A stretch of 64,000 bases of DNA from VFZN01 sp035495795 (GCA_035495795.1 DATJFF010000295.1:21230-85229); one strand, 5' to 3'. Numbered from the stretch's first letter, positions 45,751 to 56,132 are shown. Made by a program: numbers and translations. Notes: generated by a model not told the origin, from the sequence alone.

Positions 45751-48700
45751 GTGATCAACGAGCACGCTCGCACCGAACTCATCGCCGTCATCCGGCAGGT
45801 GCGGAAGCGGTGGCGGGCGAAGCTCGCGGCTCGCGGCGCGGTCGGCTTCCTCGTCGCCGGCGTGCTGGCGATCTTCGCCATGGCCGCGGCGCTCGACTAC
45901 TTCCGCTTCTCGCCGGCGTCGATCGTCTGGTTCCGGATCGTGGCCGCGGTGCTCCTGGCCGGCGCGGCCGCATGGTTCTTCGCCCGACCGCTGCTGCGGA
46001 GGGTCAGCGACGAACAGGTCGCGCTGTACCTGGAGGAGCACGAGCCGACGCTCGAGAACACGATCCTCACCGCGATGGCCGAGCCGGGCGATCGCGCCGC
46101 CTCGCCAGCGCTCGTGCAGCGGATGATCGAAAGCGCGATTGACCGCCTGCACGCGGTCGAGGATGGCGCGCGCATCGAGCGCGAGCCGCTGCGCCGCTTC
46201 AGCATGGCCGTCACCGCTGTTTCGGTGGCGACGCTGCTTGCATTCACGATCGGCCCGGCGCTCCTGCGCCAGACGCTGTCGGCGCTGTTCATGATTTCGC
46301 GCAGCCTCGAAGCGGCGGCGCCGTACCGCATCGAGGTCAAGCCTGGTGATGCCACCGTGCCGAAGGGCGCCGATCAGTCAATCGCCGCGACGCTGTCCGG
46401 GTTCGACGCGACCGATGCGGCAGTCGTCTTCAGGAAGGGCGCCGAGGCCAGCTACGAGCGCGTCGCGATGCTGAAAGCGGAGAACGGCACCTACGAGGGG
46501 CTGCTGTTCGATCTCGGCGATACCCTCGAGTACTTCGTGGAAGCGGCAGGCGTGCGCTCGCCGACCTACACGTTGAAGGTAGTCGAGCTGCCGTATGTGA
46601 AGAAGCTCGATCTGGAATATCGCTTTCCCTCATACACCGGGCTCGAACCGCGCAAGATCGAAGACGGCGGCGACATCGCCGTGCTGAGCGGCACCGACGT
46701 GTCGCTCACGATCACGCCGACCATGGCCTCGAAGGGCGGCCGGGTCATGATTGGCGACAACGAGAGCGTGCCGGTGACCGCGGGCCCCGACGGAACATTG
46801 ACCGCGGCGTTCACGGCGAAGACCGACGGCTTCTACCGCATCGAGCTCGACGCGCCGAGCGGCGAACGGGTCACGGCTTCGCCGCAGTACACGATCGACA
46901 TTCTCACCGACCAGACGCCGACGGTCGCGATCGCGAAACCGGGGCGAGACACGGACGCATCGCCCGTACAGGAGTTCCCGGTCGAAGTGCGGGCCGACGA
47001 CGACTACGCGGTCAAGAACCTGGAGCTGATCTATTCGGTGAACGGCGGGCCCGAGAAGACGGTGAAGCTGTTCGAGGGCAGCAAACCGCTGCAGGAAGTG
47101 ACCGCGGGCCACACGTTCTACCTGGAAGAGCTCGGCGTCAAGCCGGGTGACGCGGTGTCGTACTACGCCCGGGCGATGGACAACAACGCCATTGCCGGGC
47201 CGCAGCGCGCGACGAGCGACATGTATTTCCTGCGAGTCCGCCCGTTCAACAAGGACTTCAAGCCCGCGGCATCGATGGGCGGGGGCGGCGGCGGCGGGGG
47301 CGGCGGCGGGATGGACCAGGTCGGCGCGCTGTCACAGCAACAGCGGCAGATCGTGGCCGGCACCTTCAACATGCAGCGCGACCGCAAGCGCATGGCCGGT
47401 GACAAGTTCAAGGAGGGCATGACTGTCCTGACGCTGTCCCAGAGCAAGCTGCGCGAGCAGGTGGAGGGGCTGGTCGAGCGGATGAACAGCCGGCTGGTCA
47501 CACCCGATCCGGCGTTCCAGAAGATCGGCGAGCTGCTGCCGCAGGCCGCCGAGTCGATGAAGGCGGCGGAGGGCAAGCTGCAGACCCAGAGCCCTGATGG
47601 CGCGCTGCCGCCCGAGCAGCGGGCTCTGCAGCTGCTGCAGCAGGCCGAGGAGGAGTTCGAGCTGCAGGTCCAGACGCAGCGCAATGCCGGCGGCGGCGGT
47701 GGCGGCGCCGGGTCGATTGCCGAAGACCTTGCCGACTTGTTCAAGATGGAACTGGACAAGATGGCGAACCAGTACGAGACGAACCAGCGCGCCAGCCAGC
47801 AGGCCGGCGACCAGCGGATCGACGAGCTCGCCGAGAAGTTGAAGGAACTGGCGCGTCGGCAGGAACAGGAAATCGAGCGGCAGCGGCGGATGGCAGCCGG
47901 CCAGGCGCCGCGCGGGAGTGGCAACGACCTCCAGCGTCAGCTCGCCGAGCAGGCCGAGGAAGCGGCGCGCCAGCTGGAGCGGTTGTCGCGCGATCAGAAC
48001 CGCCAGGATCTGGCGAACACCGCGCGGCAGCTGCGCGACGCGGCCGACGCGATGCGGCGCGCCGCGAGCAACGGCGACGCCAGCGCCCAGGGACAGGCCG
48101 CCTCCGCCGCCGAGCGGCTGCGCGAAGCGCAGCGCCAGCTGCAGCGGTCGCAGGGCGATCGCGCCAGCCGCGATGTCCGCGACGCGCTCCAGCAGGCCGA
48201 AGAGATCGCCCGCGAGCAGAAGGAGATCGCCGACGACGTGAACGACCTGCCGAACGCAGGCGCCGACCGGATGGGCCGCGCGCAGGTCGTCGGGCAGCGC
48301 AAGGACATGCTGGAGCAGAAGGTGGCCGGACTCGAGCAGCAGCTCGATCGTCTCGCCAACGAGACGGCAAAGGACGCGAAGGACGTGTCGCGCAAGGTCA
48401 CCGAGGCCGCCAACGGAATCCGCGACAACCAGCTGAAAGAGAAGATTCGTTATTCGAAACGCGCGGCCCAGGGCGGCGCCAACGAAGAGTTCGCGCGCAA
48501 CCTCGAGGCGCAGATCGGCGTGAATGTCGATCAACTGCGGCAGTCGCTGAGCCAGGCGGCCGACGCCGCGAACAAGATGGGGCAGGCGCGCGGGCCCGAC
48601 GCGGTCGAGCGCGCGAGGGAACTGGCCCGCAACGCCGAGTCGCTGGGCCGCCGCATGGAGGAACGCGCTCGAGAGGGACAGCGCGGCCGCGATCAGCAGG

Positions 48701-49365
48701 GGGCGCAGGGACAGCAAGGACAACAAGGCCAGCAGGGTCAAGCCGGCCAACGTGGCCAGCAAGGCCAGGCCGGTCAGCAGGGCCAGGCCGGTCGACAAGG
48801 ACAGGCTGGCCAGCAAGGCCAATCGGGTCAGCAGGGCCAGCAAGGTCAGGCGGGTCAGCAAGGACAGGCCGGCCAGCAAGGACAAGCCGGCCAGCAGGGC
48901 GGCGGTCAACAGGATGGCGGCGCCGACGGCGCATGGGGCGGGGGCGACACGCGCGGCGGCGCGGCATGGGGCGGCGGCCCGTGGGGCGATCGCCGGCCCG
49001 GCGACTACTACACTGCCGACGATATCCGTCAGTTCCGCGGCGAGGCTCGCCGCTGGCTCGGCGATGCCCAGGCGCTTCGCAACCAGCTGCGCGAACAGGG
49101 GCTCGATCCGCGCGAGCTCGACGAGATCATGCGGCGGATGCGCGAGCTCGATTCCGAGCGCGTCTATCACAGCGTCGAGGAACTGGCCCGGCTCCAGAGC
49201 TACGTGGCCGAGGGCATCAAGCGCTTCGAATACAACCTGCGGCGCCAGGCCGGCGCCGACGTCGATCGCGCGATCGTCGCCGGGGCGGAAGACGTCCCGC
49301 CCGAGTTCAGGCCGCTCGTCGAGGAGTACTACCGCTCGCTGTCGAAGTCGCGGACGCAGAAATGA
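45751..49365 (+). CDS. DUF4175-like giant membrane/coiled-coil protein with Gly-Gln repeat
   Basis: 1204 aa. Two N-terminal helices (about 29-48 and 58-78) and a third near 150-170 anchor it. A beta-rich extracytoplasmic part follows to about 505, then a glycine run (about 510-520). Residues about 525-970 are long charged Gln/Glu/Arg coiled coil. Residues about 976-1054 are GQQGQAGQQGQ collagen-like repeats, followed by a GGG-rich linker. The last ~130 residues are again helical and conserved-looking (DIRQFRGEARRWLGDAQALRNQL). GTG start. Probably a cell-envelope scaffold for the MoxR-vWA complex. Confidence 0.85.
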   Translation: MINEHARTELIAVIRQVRKRWRAKLAARGAVGFLVAGVLAIFAMAAALDYFRFSPASIVWFRIVAAVLLAGAAAWFFARPLLRRVSDEQVALYLEEHEPTLENTILTAMAEPGDRAASPALVQRMIESAIDRLHAVEDGARIEREPLRRFSMAVTAVSVATLLAFTIGPALLRQTLSALFMISRSLEAAAPYRIEVKPGDATVPKGADQSIAATLSGFDATDAAVVFRKGAEASYERVAMLKAENGTYEGLLFDLGDTLEYFVEAAGVRSPTYTLKVVELPYVKKLDLEYRFPSYTGLEPRKIEDGGDIAVLSGTDVSLTITPTMASKGGRVMIGDNESVPVTAGPDGTLTAAFTAKTDGFYRIELDAPSGERVTASPQYTIDILTDQTPTVAIAKPGRDTDASPVQEFPVEVRADDDYAVKNLELIYSVNGGPEKTVKLFEGSKPLQEVTAGHTFYLEELGVKPGDAVSYYARAMDNNAIAGPQRATSDMYFLRVRPFNKDFKPAASMGGGGGGGGGGGMDQVGALSQQQRQIVAGTFNMQRDRKRMAGDKFKEGMTVLTLSQSKLREQVEGLVERMNSRLVTPDPAFQKIGELLPQAAESMKAAEGKLQTQSPDGALPPEQRALQLLQQAEEEFELQVQTQRNAGGGGGGAGSIAEDLADLFKMELDKMANQYETNQRASQQAGDQRIDELAEKLKELARRQEQEIERQRRMAAGQAPRGSGNDLQRQLAEQAEEAARQLERLSRDQNRQDLANTARQLRDAADAMRRAASNGDASAQGQAASAAERLREAQRQLQRSQGDRASRDVRDALQQAEEIAREQKEIADDVNDLPNAGADRMGRAQVVGQRKDMLEQKVAGLEQQLDRLANETAKDAKDVSRKVTEAANGIRDNQLKEKIRYSKRAAQGGANEEFARNLEAQIGVNVDQLRQSLSQAADAANKMGQARGPDAVERARELARNAESLGRRMEERAREGQRGRDQQGAQGQQGQQGQQGQAGQRGQQGQAGQQGQAGRQGQAGQQGQSGQQGQQGQAGQQGQAGQQGQAGQQGGGQQDGGADGAWGGGDTRGGAAWGGGPWGDRRPGDYYTADDIRQFRGEARRWLGDAQALRNQLREQGLDPRELDEIMRRMRELDSERVYHSVEELARLQSYVAEGIKRFEYNLRRQAGADVDRAIVAGAEDVPPEFRPLVEEYYRSLSKSRTQK
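48676..48912. repeat. in-gene repeat encoding Gly-Gln-Gln/Gly-Gln-Ala triplets
   Basis: 9-18-nt imperfect repeats (cagcaaggccaggccggt and variants) encode about 25 G-Q-x triplets in the DUF4175-like gene. Codons vary between repeats, so selection on protein sequence rather than recent slippage is likely. Confidence 0.85.
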
Positions 49366-50198
49366 TCCGTCTCGCCGGCGCGTCGCTCGTCGCCATCGTG
49401 CTGGCGGCTTCGCTGGCGGAGGCGCAGCGCGGCTGGCGCGGCGGATACGGACGGTGGGGCGGCGAGGCCGGTGTGCCGCCCCGCTACGCGACCGACGCTG
49501 ACCAGGACGGCCGCTTTCACTTCTGCCGCCTGCAGTACACCGCGGTCCGGGCCCAGCAGCGCGGCATGGGATGGGGCACCGACTATCCCTACGCCGACAT
49601 CAACTTCTCGATTCGGCTCTCAGAGATGACCAAGACGGTGGTCTCGAAGCACGGCGCCGAGCCGGCCCACATCGTGGTCAGGCCGACCGAGGACTGGCTG
49701 TCGATGTGTCCCTTCGTCATGGCCTCGGATCCGGGCAGCGCCGGCTTTTCGCCCGAGGACGCGCAGGGCCTTCGCGAGTACCTGCTGAAGGGCGGCTTCC
49801 TCTGGGTCGACGACTATTGGGGGCCGTATGCCTGGGACGACTTCGCGCGCGAGATCGCCAAGGTGCTGCCGCCAGGGCAGTATCCGATCAAGGACCTGAC
49901 CCGCGAGCATCCGATCTATCGCTCGCTGTTCGACGTCCAGGCAATCCCGCAGGTGCCGGCCTGGCAGTACTGGCTGCAGTCGGGTGGTGATACCTCCGAG
50001 ATGGGCCCGCTCTCTGCGCGGGCCCACATGGCCGCGATCAGCGACTCGCACGGGCGGGTGATGGTGCTGATGACCCATAACACCGACATCGGCGACTCGT
50101 GGGAGCGCGAGGGCGAGCAGCTCGAGTATTTCTATGCGTTTTCGCCGAATGGCTACGCCCTCGGCATGAACGTGGCCATGTACATGATGACCCACTGA
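49362..50198 (+). CDS. DUF4159 protein (second)
   Basis: 278 aa with a signal peptide (ending ASLAEAQ). DUF4159 features: HFCRLQYTAVRAQQRGMGWGTDYPYADINFSIRLSEMTKT, LREYLLKGGFLWVDDYWGPYAWDDF, and the C-terminal MVLMTHNTDIGDSWEREGEQLEYFYAFSPNGYALGMNVAMYMMTH. The start ATG overlaps the stop of the DUF4175-like gene (ATGA). It is about half identical by eye to the following gene and is clearly a tandem duplicate. Exported, probably periplasmic. Confidence 0.9.
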   Translation: MIRLAGASLVAIVLAASLAEAQRGWRGGYGRWGGEAGVPPRYATDADQDGRFHFCRLQYTAVRAQQRGMGWGTDYPYADINFSIRLSEMTKTVVSKHGAEPAHIVVRPTEDWLSMCPFVMASDPGSAGFSPEDAQGLREYLLKGGFLWVDDYWGPYAWDDFAREIAKVLPPGQYPIKDLTREHPIYRSLFDVQAIPQVPAWQYWLQSGGDTSEMGPLSARAHMAAISDSHGRVMVLMTHNTDIGDSWEREGEQLEYFYAFSPNGYALGMNVAMYMMTH

Positions 50199-50200
50199 CG

Positions 50201-51034
50201 ATGCGTGGCCGCGGCGTCCGGGCGCTGGCGATCGTGCTCCTGCTTCTGACCGCGGCGGTCGCGGCCCAGGAGCCTGGCATGTGGCGCGGCGGGTGGGGCC
50301 GGCGGTTCCCGCCGCGGTTTCCGAACCAGGAGAGCTTCGACGGGCGGTTCAACTTCTGCCGGTTGATGTACACGAGCGCGTGGCGCGAGCCGAGCGGCTC
50401 GGGGTGGAACACCGACTATCCAGGAGCGGACCTCAACTTCCCGATTCGCCTCGGCGAGCTGACCAAGACGCGGATCAGTCGTCAGCCGGGCGGTGAATCC
50501 AACCACCTGGTGGTGCGGGCGACCGACCCGTTCCTCTATCAATGCCCGTTCCTGCTGGCGTCGGACATCGGGACGGTCAGCTTCGACGCCGCCGAGGTCA
50601 GTGCGCTGCGCGCCTACTTCGAGAAGGGCGGCTTCCTGTGGGTGGACGACTTCTGGGGCGAGCACGCGTGGCAGGTGTGGACCGAGCAGGTGAGCCGGAT
50701 CCTGCCGCCGTCCGAGTATCCGATCGAGGACGTCCCGCCCGCGCATCCGTTCTGGCGAACGGTGTTCGAGGTGGCGAAGCTGCCGCAGATTCCGTCGATC
50801 AGCCACTGGCGCCGCTCCGGCGGCGGGACGAGCGAGCGCGGCCTCGAGACGGCCGTCCCCGACATCAAGGCGATCTACGATCGAAAGGGCCGGATCATGA
50901 TCCTGATGACCCACGACACCGACATTTCGGACTCGTGGGAGCGGGAAGGTGAGGATCCCGAGTTCTTCTATCGGTTCTCTCCGAATGGCTACGCGCTGGC
51001 GATCAACGCGGTGATCTACGCGATGAGCCACTGA
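50201..51034 (+). CDS. DUF4159 protein (third)
   Basis: 277 aa with a signal peptide (VRALAIVLLLLTAAVAAQ). It closely follows its neighbour: FNFCRLMYTSAWREPSGSGWNTDYPGADLNFPIRLGELTKT, LRAYFEKGGFLWVDDFWGEHAW and MILMTHDTDISDSWEREGEDPEFFYRFSPNGYALAINAVIYAMSH. Gap to the previous stop is 2 nt. Last gene of the operon that begins at 38667. Retention of two similar copies suggests they form a heteromer or bind different partners. Confidence 0.9.
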   Translation: MRGRGVRALAIVLLLLTAAVAAQEPGMWRGGWGRRFPPRFPNQESFDGRFNFCRLMYTSAWREPSGSGWNTDYPGADLNFPIRLGELTKTRISRQPGGESNHLVVRATDPFLYQCPFLLASDIGTVSFDAAEVSALRAYFEKGGFLWVDDFWGEHAWQVWTEQVSRILPPSEYPIEDVPPAHPFWRTVFEVAKLPQIPSISHWRRSGGGTSERGLETAVPDIKAIYDRKGRIMILMTHDTDISDSWEREGEDPEFFYRFSPNGYALAINAVIYAMSH

Positions 51035-51110
51035 AGGCCGCCCGCCGTCGCTTCGGCTCCGTCGGGCGAAAGGCGCCGCTTCGCGCGGCCGGCCGGCGTC
51101 GCCCTAGGGG
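51035..51110. repeat. GC-rich palindromic elements after the DUF4159 operon
   Basis: Contains a gcccg...cgggc stem-loop (51039-51066) and a degenerate copy of the gcgccgc-TTC-gcg element (51072-51088). Probably a terminator-like end of the operon; no U-tract. Confidence 0.5.
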
Positions 51111-51144
51111 GAACCTCAGCCTTGCTCACCATCAGCGCCGGGAG

Positions 51145-51150
51145 TAGGCT
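51145..51150 (+). promoter_or_regulatory. candidate -10 box TAGGCT, 7 nt before start
   Basis: TAGGCT-N7-ATG, identical in layout to the phzF upstream region. A leaderless transcript is possible. Confidence 0.4.
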
Positions 51151-51157
51151 GCGCGGC

Positions 51158-52342
51158 ATGGATCCACACCGCCGGCAGTTCCTGCAGTTCGTCGCCGCCA
51201 GTACGATCGTTGCTCCCGCAACAAGAGCCTGGGCGCGGCAGCTGGCGGCGTCTCATGAACCGGCCGCGTTGGCCAGCGCCAAGGACGCGCTCGACGTCCT
51301 CGATTTCGAGGAGCCGGCCCGCCGCATCCTGCCGCCCGCGCACTGGGGCTACATGGCCAGCGGCTCGGACGCGAACCAGACCGTCAGGGCCAACAGCGAG
51401 GCCTTCCAGCGGATCCGCCTCAAGCCGCGGCGCCTGATCGACGTGTCGAAAGCCGACCTCTCCACCGAGGTGTTCGGGGCGACGTGGGACACGCCGATCT
51501 TCGTCTGCCCGGTCGGCGGCCAGCAGGCCTTCCATGCCGACGGCGAGCTTGGCACCGCTCGTGCCGCCCGCGCCAGGCGGCACGCGATGGTTCTGTCGTC
51601 GGTGACGTCGTATCCGCTCGAGGAAGTGGCGAAGGCGCTCGGCACGCCGCCCTGGTATCAGCTCTACATGCCGAGAAAGTGGGACGACACCGAGCAGCTG
51701 GTGAAGCGCGTCGAGGACGCCGGCTGCCCGGTGCTCGTCTGGACCGTGGACCTGCTGGCCGGCCGCAACACGCCGAACATGACCCGCCTGGCGCGGCAGG
51801 ACGCGCGCAACTGCCAGGCCTGCCACACCCAGGGGCCTGGTGTCCGCATCCACCTTCCGATGTACGAAGGACTGCAGGGCGTCTACAACCCGCCGGAAGC
51901 GACGTGGGCGTTCGTCGATCGGCTGAAGAAGCTGACTCGCATGAAGCTGGTCCTGAAGGGGCTGGACGGCGCGGACGACGCGCGCCTCGCGGTCGAGCAC
52001 GGCGCCGACGGCATCGTCGTGTCGAATCACGGCGGACGCGCGGCCGACACGCTGCGGCCGACGATCGAATGCTTGCCGGAGGTCGTGGAAGCGGTAGGCG
52101 GGCGCATCCCGGTGTTCGTCGACGGCGGGTTCCGCCGAGGCACCGATATCTACAAGGCGCTGGCGCTCGGCGCCCGAGCGGTGGGCATCGGCCGGCCGTA
52201 CATCTGGGGCCTGTCGGCGTTTGGGCAGGAAGGCGTTGATCGGGTGCTCGAGATCTTGCGCGCCGAGCTGACGCTGGTGATGCGCCAGATGGGGACGCCG
52301 TCGATTCGCGAGATCACGGCGGCGCACGTCCTGCGCGGCTAG
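51158..52342 (+). CDS. Tat-exported FMN-dependent alpha-hydroxy acid oxidase/dehydrogenase with a CxxCH motif
   Basis: 394 aa. The leader MDPHRRQFLQFVAASTIVAP is a twin-arginine signal. The TIM barrel belongs to the lactate/glycolate/mandelate family: WGYMASGSDANQT, VCPVGGQQAFH, K267 (MKLVLKG), catalytic H291 in VVSNHGGRAADTL and the arginine pair in VDGGFRRGTDIYKALALGA. Residues 219-223 read CQACH, a c-type haem attachment motif, in the loop region before the active-site lysine. Exported flavoenzymes of this family usually pass electrons to the respiratory chain. The substrate is unknown. An upstream TTG at 51122 is less likely because it would displace the signal. Confidence 0.87.
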   Translation: MDPHRRQFLQFVAASTIVAPATRAWARQLAASHEPAALASAKDALDVLDFEEPARRILPPAHWGYMASGSDANQTVRANSEAFQRIRLKPRRLIDVSKADLSTEVFGATWDTPIFVCPVGGQQAFHADGELGTARAARARRHAMVLSSVTSYPLEEVAKALGTPPWYQLYMPRKWDDTEQLVKRVEDAGCPVLVWTVDLLAGRNTPNMTRLARQDARNCQACHTQGPGVRIHLPMYEGLQGVYNPPEATWAFVDRLKKLTRMKLVLKGLDGADDARLAVEHGADGIVVSNHGGRAADTLRPTIECLPEVVEAVGGRIPVFVDGGFRRGTDIYKALALGARAVGIGRPYIWGLSAFGQEGVDRVLEILRAELTLVMRQMGTPSIREITAAHVLRG

Positions 52343-52351
52343 GCCGCGCAG

Positions 52352-52377
52352 CAGGCGCCGCTTCGCGGCGCAGGCAG
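52352..52377. terminator. palindromic element gcgccgc-TTC-gcggcgc between convergent genes
   Basis: A perfect 7-bp stem with 3-nt loop (52355-52371) sits between the stops at 52342 and 52386. It is the best copy of the element found three times at 14031-14133. It may act as a bidirectional terminator. Confidence 0.55.
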
Positions 52378-52385
52378 GCCGCCCT

Positions 52386-53027
52386 CTAGTGCACCGTTCC
52401 CGTATCCGCGGCCGCCGTCTTCTCGAGCAGGGCCTTGACGTCGAGCAGCTCCATCATCGCCCGGCAGCGGGCCAGCGGCCCGGGCTGCTCGAGCAGCGCC
52501 TGGCGCTCGACCGGCTCGAACTCCAGGTACTGCGCCAGCGCGTTGACGAGATCGGCGTCGGGCATCGTCTGCGGCAGGAACGACTCGGCCAGCGCGCGTT
52601 CGAAGAGCGGTGCGAGCCGGGTCTCGAGCCGCCGCCGCTCGAATGCCAGCTGATCGCGTTCCACCCCATCCACCGCTTCGTCGACGCCGTTGATAATCGC
52701 CTTCCGATACAGCTGCCCGGGCGACGGCGTTTCCTCGCCGAGGATCTCGAACTTCTCCACGCCGCGCAGGATGATGTTGAAGCATCCGTCGGCGAGCCGC
52801 TCGACATGGGTGATGACGCCCGAACACCCGACGCCGTAGACCGTCGGCAGCGCGTCCTCGGCCGTTGCTGCCTCCCTCAGCAGCGTCATTCCAATCAGGC
52901 GATCGCCCGACAGCGCGTCGCCGATCATCTGACGGTAGCGCGGCTCGAAGATGTGCAGCGGCAGGAAGACGTTGGGGAAGAGAACGACCGTCGGTAAGGG
53001 GAAGATCGGGATGGTGCTGGCCCACAT
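52386..53027 (-). CDS. LON substrate-binding domain protein
   Basis: 213 aa made of a single LON N-terminal (PUA-like) domain and a helical tail, without AAA+ or protease parts. Signatures are IPIFPLPTVVLFPNVFLPLHIFEPRYRQMIGDAL, GVGCSGVITHVERLADGCFNIILRGVEKFEI and the helical RLAPLFERALAESF. Such stand-alone LON proteins may recognise unfolded substrates. The ATG overlaps the vWA stop by one base (TGATG), so it is translationally coupled to the AAA+/vWA pair. Confidence 0.92.
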   Translation of the reverse strand: MWASTIPIFPLPTVVLFPNVFLPLHIFEPRYRQMIGDALSGDRLIGMTLLREAATAEDALPTVYGVGCSGVITHVERLADGCFNIILRGVEKFEILGEETPSPGQLYRKAIINGVDEAVDGVERDQLAFERRRLETRLAPLFERALAESFLPQTMPDADLVNALAQYLEFEPVERQALLEQPGPLARCRAMMELLDVKALLEKTAAADTGTVH

Positions 53028-54376
53028 CAGTGCACCGTCCTCGTCTTCTTGTCCATGTAGTCCATCAGCACGTACTGGCCGAGCGTGTAGGGCGTGGTGA
53101 AGTAGGCCTTGCCCCGGCACATCGCCGCCACCCGGCGCACGAACGCGACCAGGTCGTAGTCGCGGGCCAGCATGAAGGTGTTGATCATGATCCCGGCCCG
53201 GGCGCAAGCCGAGACCTCGGCGAAGGTCTCCGCGATCACGAACGGGTCGAGCCCGAAGGCGTTCTTGTAAATCCGCCCATCCGGCTGGGTCAGCGCCGAC
53301 GGCTTGCCGTCGGTGATCATCACGATCTGCCGCATGTCCTTGCGCTGCTTCTCGAGCAGGCGGCGGGCCAGCCGCAGCCCTTCGCGGGTGTTCGTGTAGT
53401 ACGGGCCGACCCGGACCCGCCCCAGCTCGCGGATTGGAATCTCCTCCGCGCTGTCGTGGAACAGCACCGCCTGCAGCGTGTCGCCGGGATACTGCGTGCG
53501 AATCAGGTGCGAGAGCGCCATCGCGACCCGCTTGGCCGGCGTGAACCGGTCCTCACCGTAGAGGATCATGCTATGGCTGCAGTCGAGCATCAGCACCGTC
53601 GCGCACGAACTCTGGTACTCGCCTTGCGCCACCATCAGGTCCTGGTAGTCGATGTCGATACCGCCGGTGACGACGGCCGGACCGGGACCCGGCTCGGGTC
53701 GATAGCCGCGCGCCTCTGCTGCCTGGTGTGCGGACTCGGCCGCGGCCTGCCGCTCGGCGGCCTGGCGGCTGACCGCGTTGAGTATCGTCGCCGTTGCGTC
53801 GAGGTTGAGCGTGTCGCCGAACTCGTAGGGCTTCGGCGCCCCGCTCGTCTCGACGCCGGTGGAAAGGTCGCGCGTGTCGTGGCGCCCGGCGCTACTGTGG
53901 CCAAGCGACCCGAGCAGATCGCGAAGTGCCTTGTAGCCGAGAAAGTCGAGCGCCTTGTCGGTGACTTCGAATTCCACCTGCTGGGCCTCGCCCTCGCCGG
54001 GCCCGCCGCCGGGCTGGCGCCGCCGCTGCCGCTCCTCCTCGAGATCCGGCGCGCCGGTGATGTAACCGGACTCCTGCATCCGCTGGATGATCTCGTTGAT
54101 CAGCTGCTCCAGCCGCTCGCGAATCTCCTCCTCGCTCCCTTCCGCCTGGTCCCCAAACAGCTTATCGACGACGTCCGGCGGCAGCACCCCGCCGTTGAAG
54201 AGCGCCTCCAGGATGGCATCGTGGAGCGCCTGGATGGTCCGGTCCATCCCGCCGCTCGGATCCCACGGATTGTCGAAGCCGCTCGAGAGCAGAAGGTCGC
54301 TCAGCTTCGACATCAGCTCGTCCATGTCGAGATCGTCGAGGGGGTTGGGGACGTATTTGGAGTACTTGAATTTCAT
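53027..54376 (-). CDS. vWA-domain protein (partner of the AAA+ ATPase)
   Basis: 449 aa, cytoplasmic, no membrane segment. The N-terminal half is helical and charged. The vWA domain starts near residue 255 with a canonical metal site D265-C-S267-H-S269 (LMLDCSHSM), then GDTLQAVLFHDSAEEI and IVMITDGKPSAL. It resembles the vWA subunit (BchD/CoxE-like) that works with a Mg-chelatase-type AAA+ ATPase, whose gene lies upstream on the same strand. The ATG at 54376 is preferred; 54436 would add residues read from repeat DNA. Confidence 0.9.
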   Translation of the reverse strand: MKFKYSKYVPNPLDDLDMDELMSKLSDLLLSSGFDNPWDPSGGMDRTIQALHDAILEALFNGGVLPPDVVDKLFGDQAEGSEEEIRERLEQLINEIIQRMQESGYITGAPDLEEERQRRRQPGGGPGEGEAQQVEFEVTDKALDFLGYKALRDLLGSLGHSSAGRHDTRDLSTGVETSGAPKPYEFGDTLNLDATATILNAVSRQAAERQAAAESAHQAAEARGYRPEPGPGPAVVTGGIDIDYQDLMVAQGEYQSSCATVLMLDCSHSMILYGEDRFTPAKRVAMALSHLIRTQYPGDTLQAVLFHDSAEEIPIRELGRVRVGPYYTNTREGLRLARRLLEKQRKDMRQIVMITDGKPSALTQPDGRIYKNAFGLDPFVIAETFAEVSACARAGIMINTFMLARDYDLVAFVRRVAAMCRGKAYFTTPYTLGQYVLMDYMDKKTRTVH

Positions 54377-54402
54377 AAGGACGCTGTCGGTGGCGGCGAA
54401 TC

Positions 54403-54514
54403 TGATGATCTGGCGATCTGGTGATCTCGTGATCAATCTGTCGATCTGTCGATCTGATGGTCTATCTCGTGAACTGATGATCTATCTGGTGATCTATCTA
54501 TGATCTGGCGATCC
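54403..54514. repeat. octamer tandem array (tgatctgg and variants)
   Basis: About thirteen degenerate 8-nt units (tgatctgg, cgatctgg, tgatctcg, tcgatctg, atctatct) fill half of the 218-bp gap between the AAA+ and vWA genes. Nothing else is visible in the gap. Confidence 0.88.
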
Positions 54515-54594
54515 TTTTCATGAGCAGCAAGCCGCGGACAGTCCCGCCCGCGTGTCGCTCCCGACCGCTCCCGAACAGAGAAGCCGATCCCGAT

Positions 54595-56127
<1,533 letters not shown>

Positions 56128-56132
56128 ATGGC

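Noticed and set aside
48676..48912. Intergenic-type tandem array
   Set aside because: It stays in frame, uses varied codons for the same residues and sits inside an intact gene, so it is a protein repeat.
47332..49170. Leucine-rich minus-strand frame opposite the DUF4175-like gene, looking like a membrane protein
   Set aside because: Leu arises from antisense CAG/GAG codons of the coiled coil; no start signals or neighbours.
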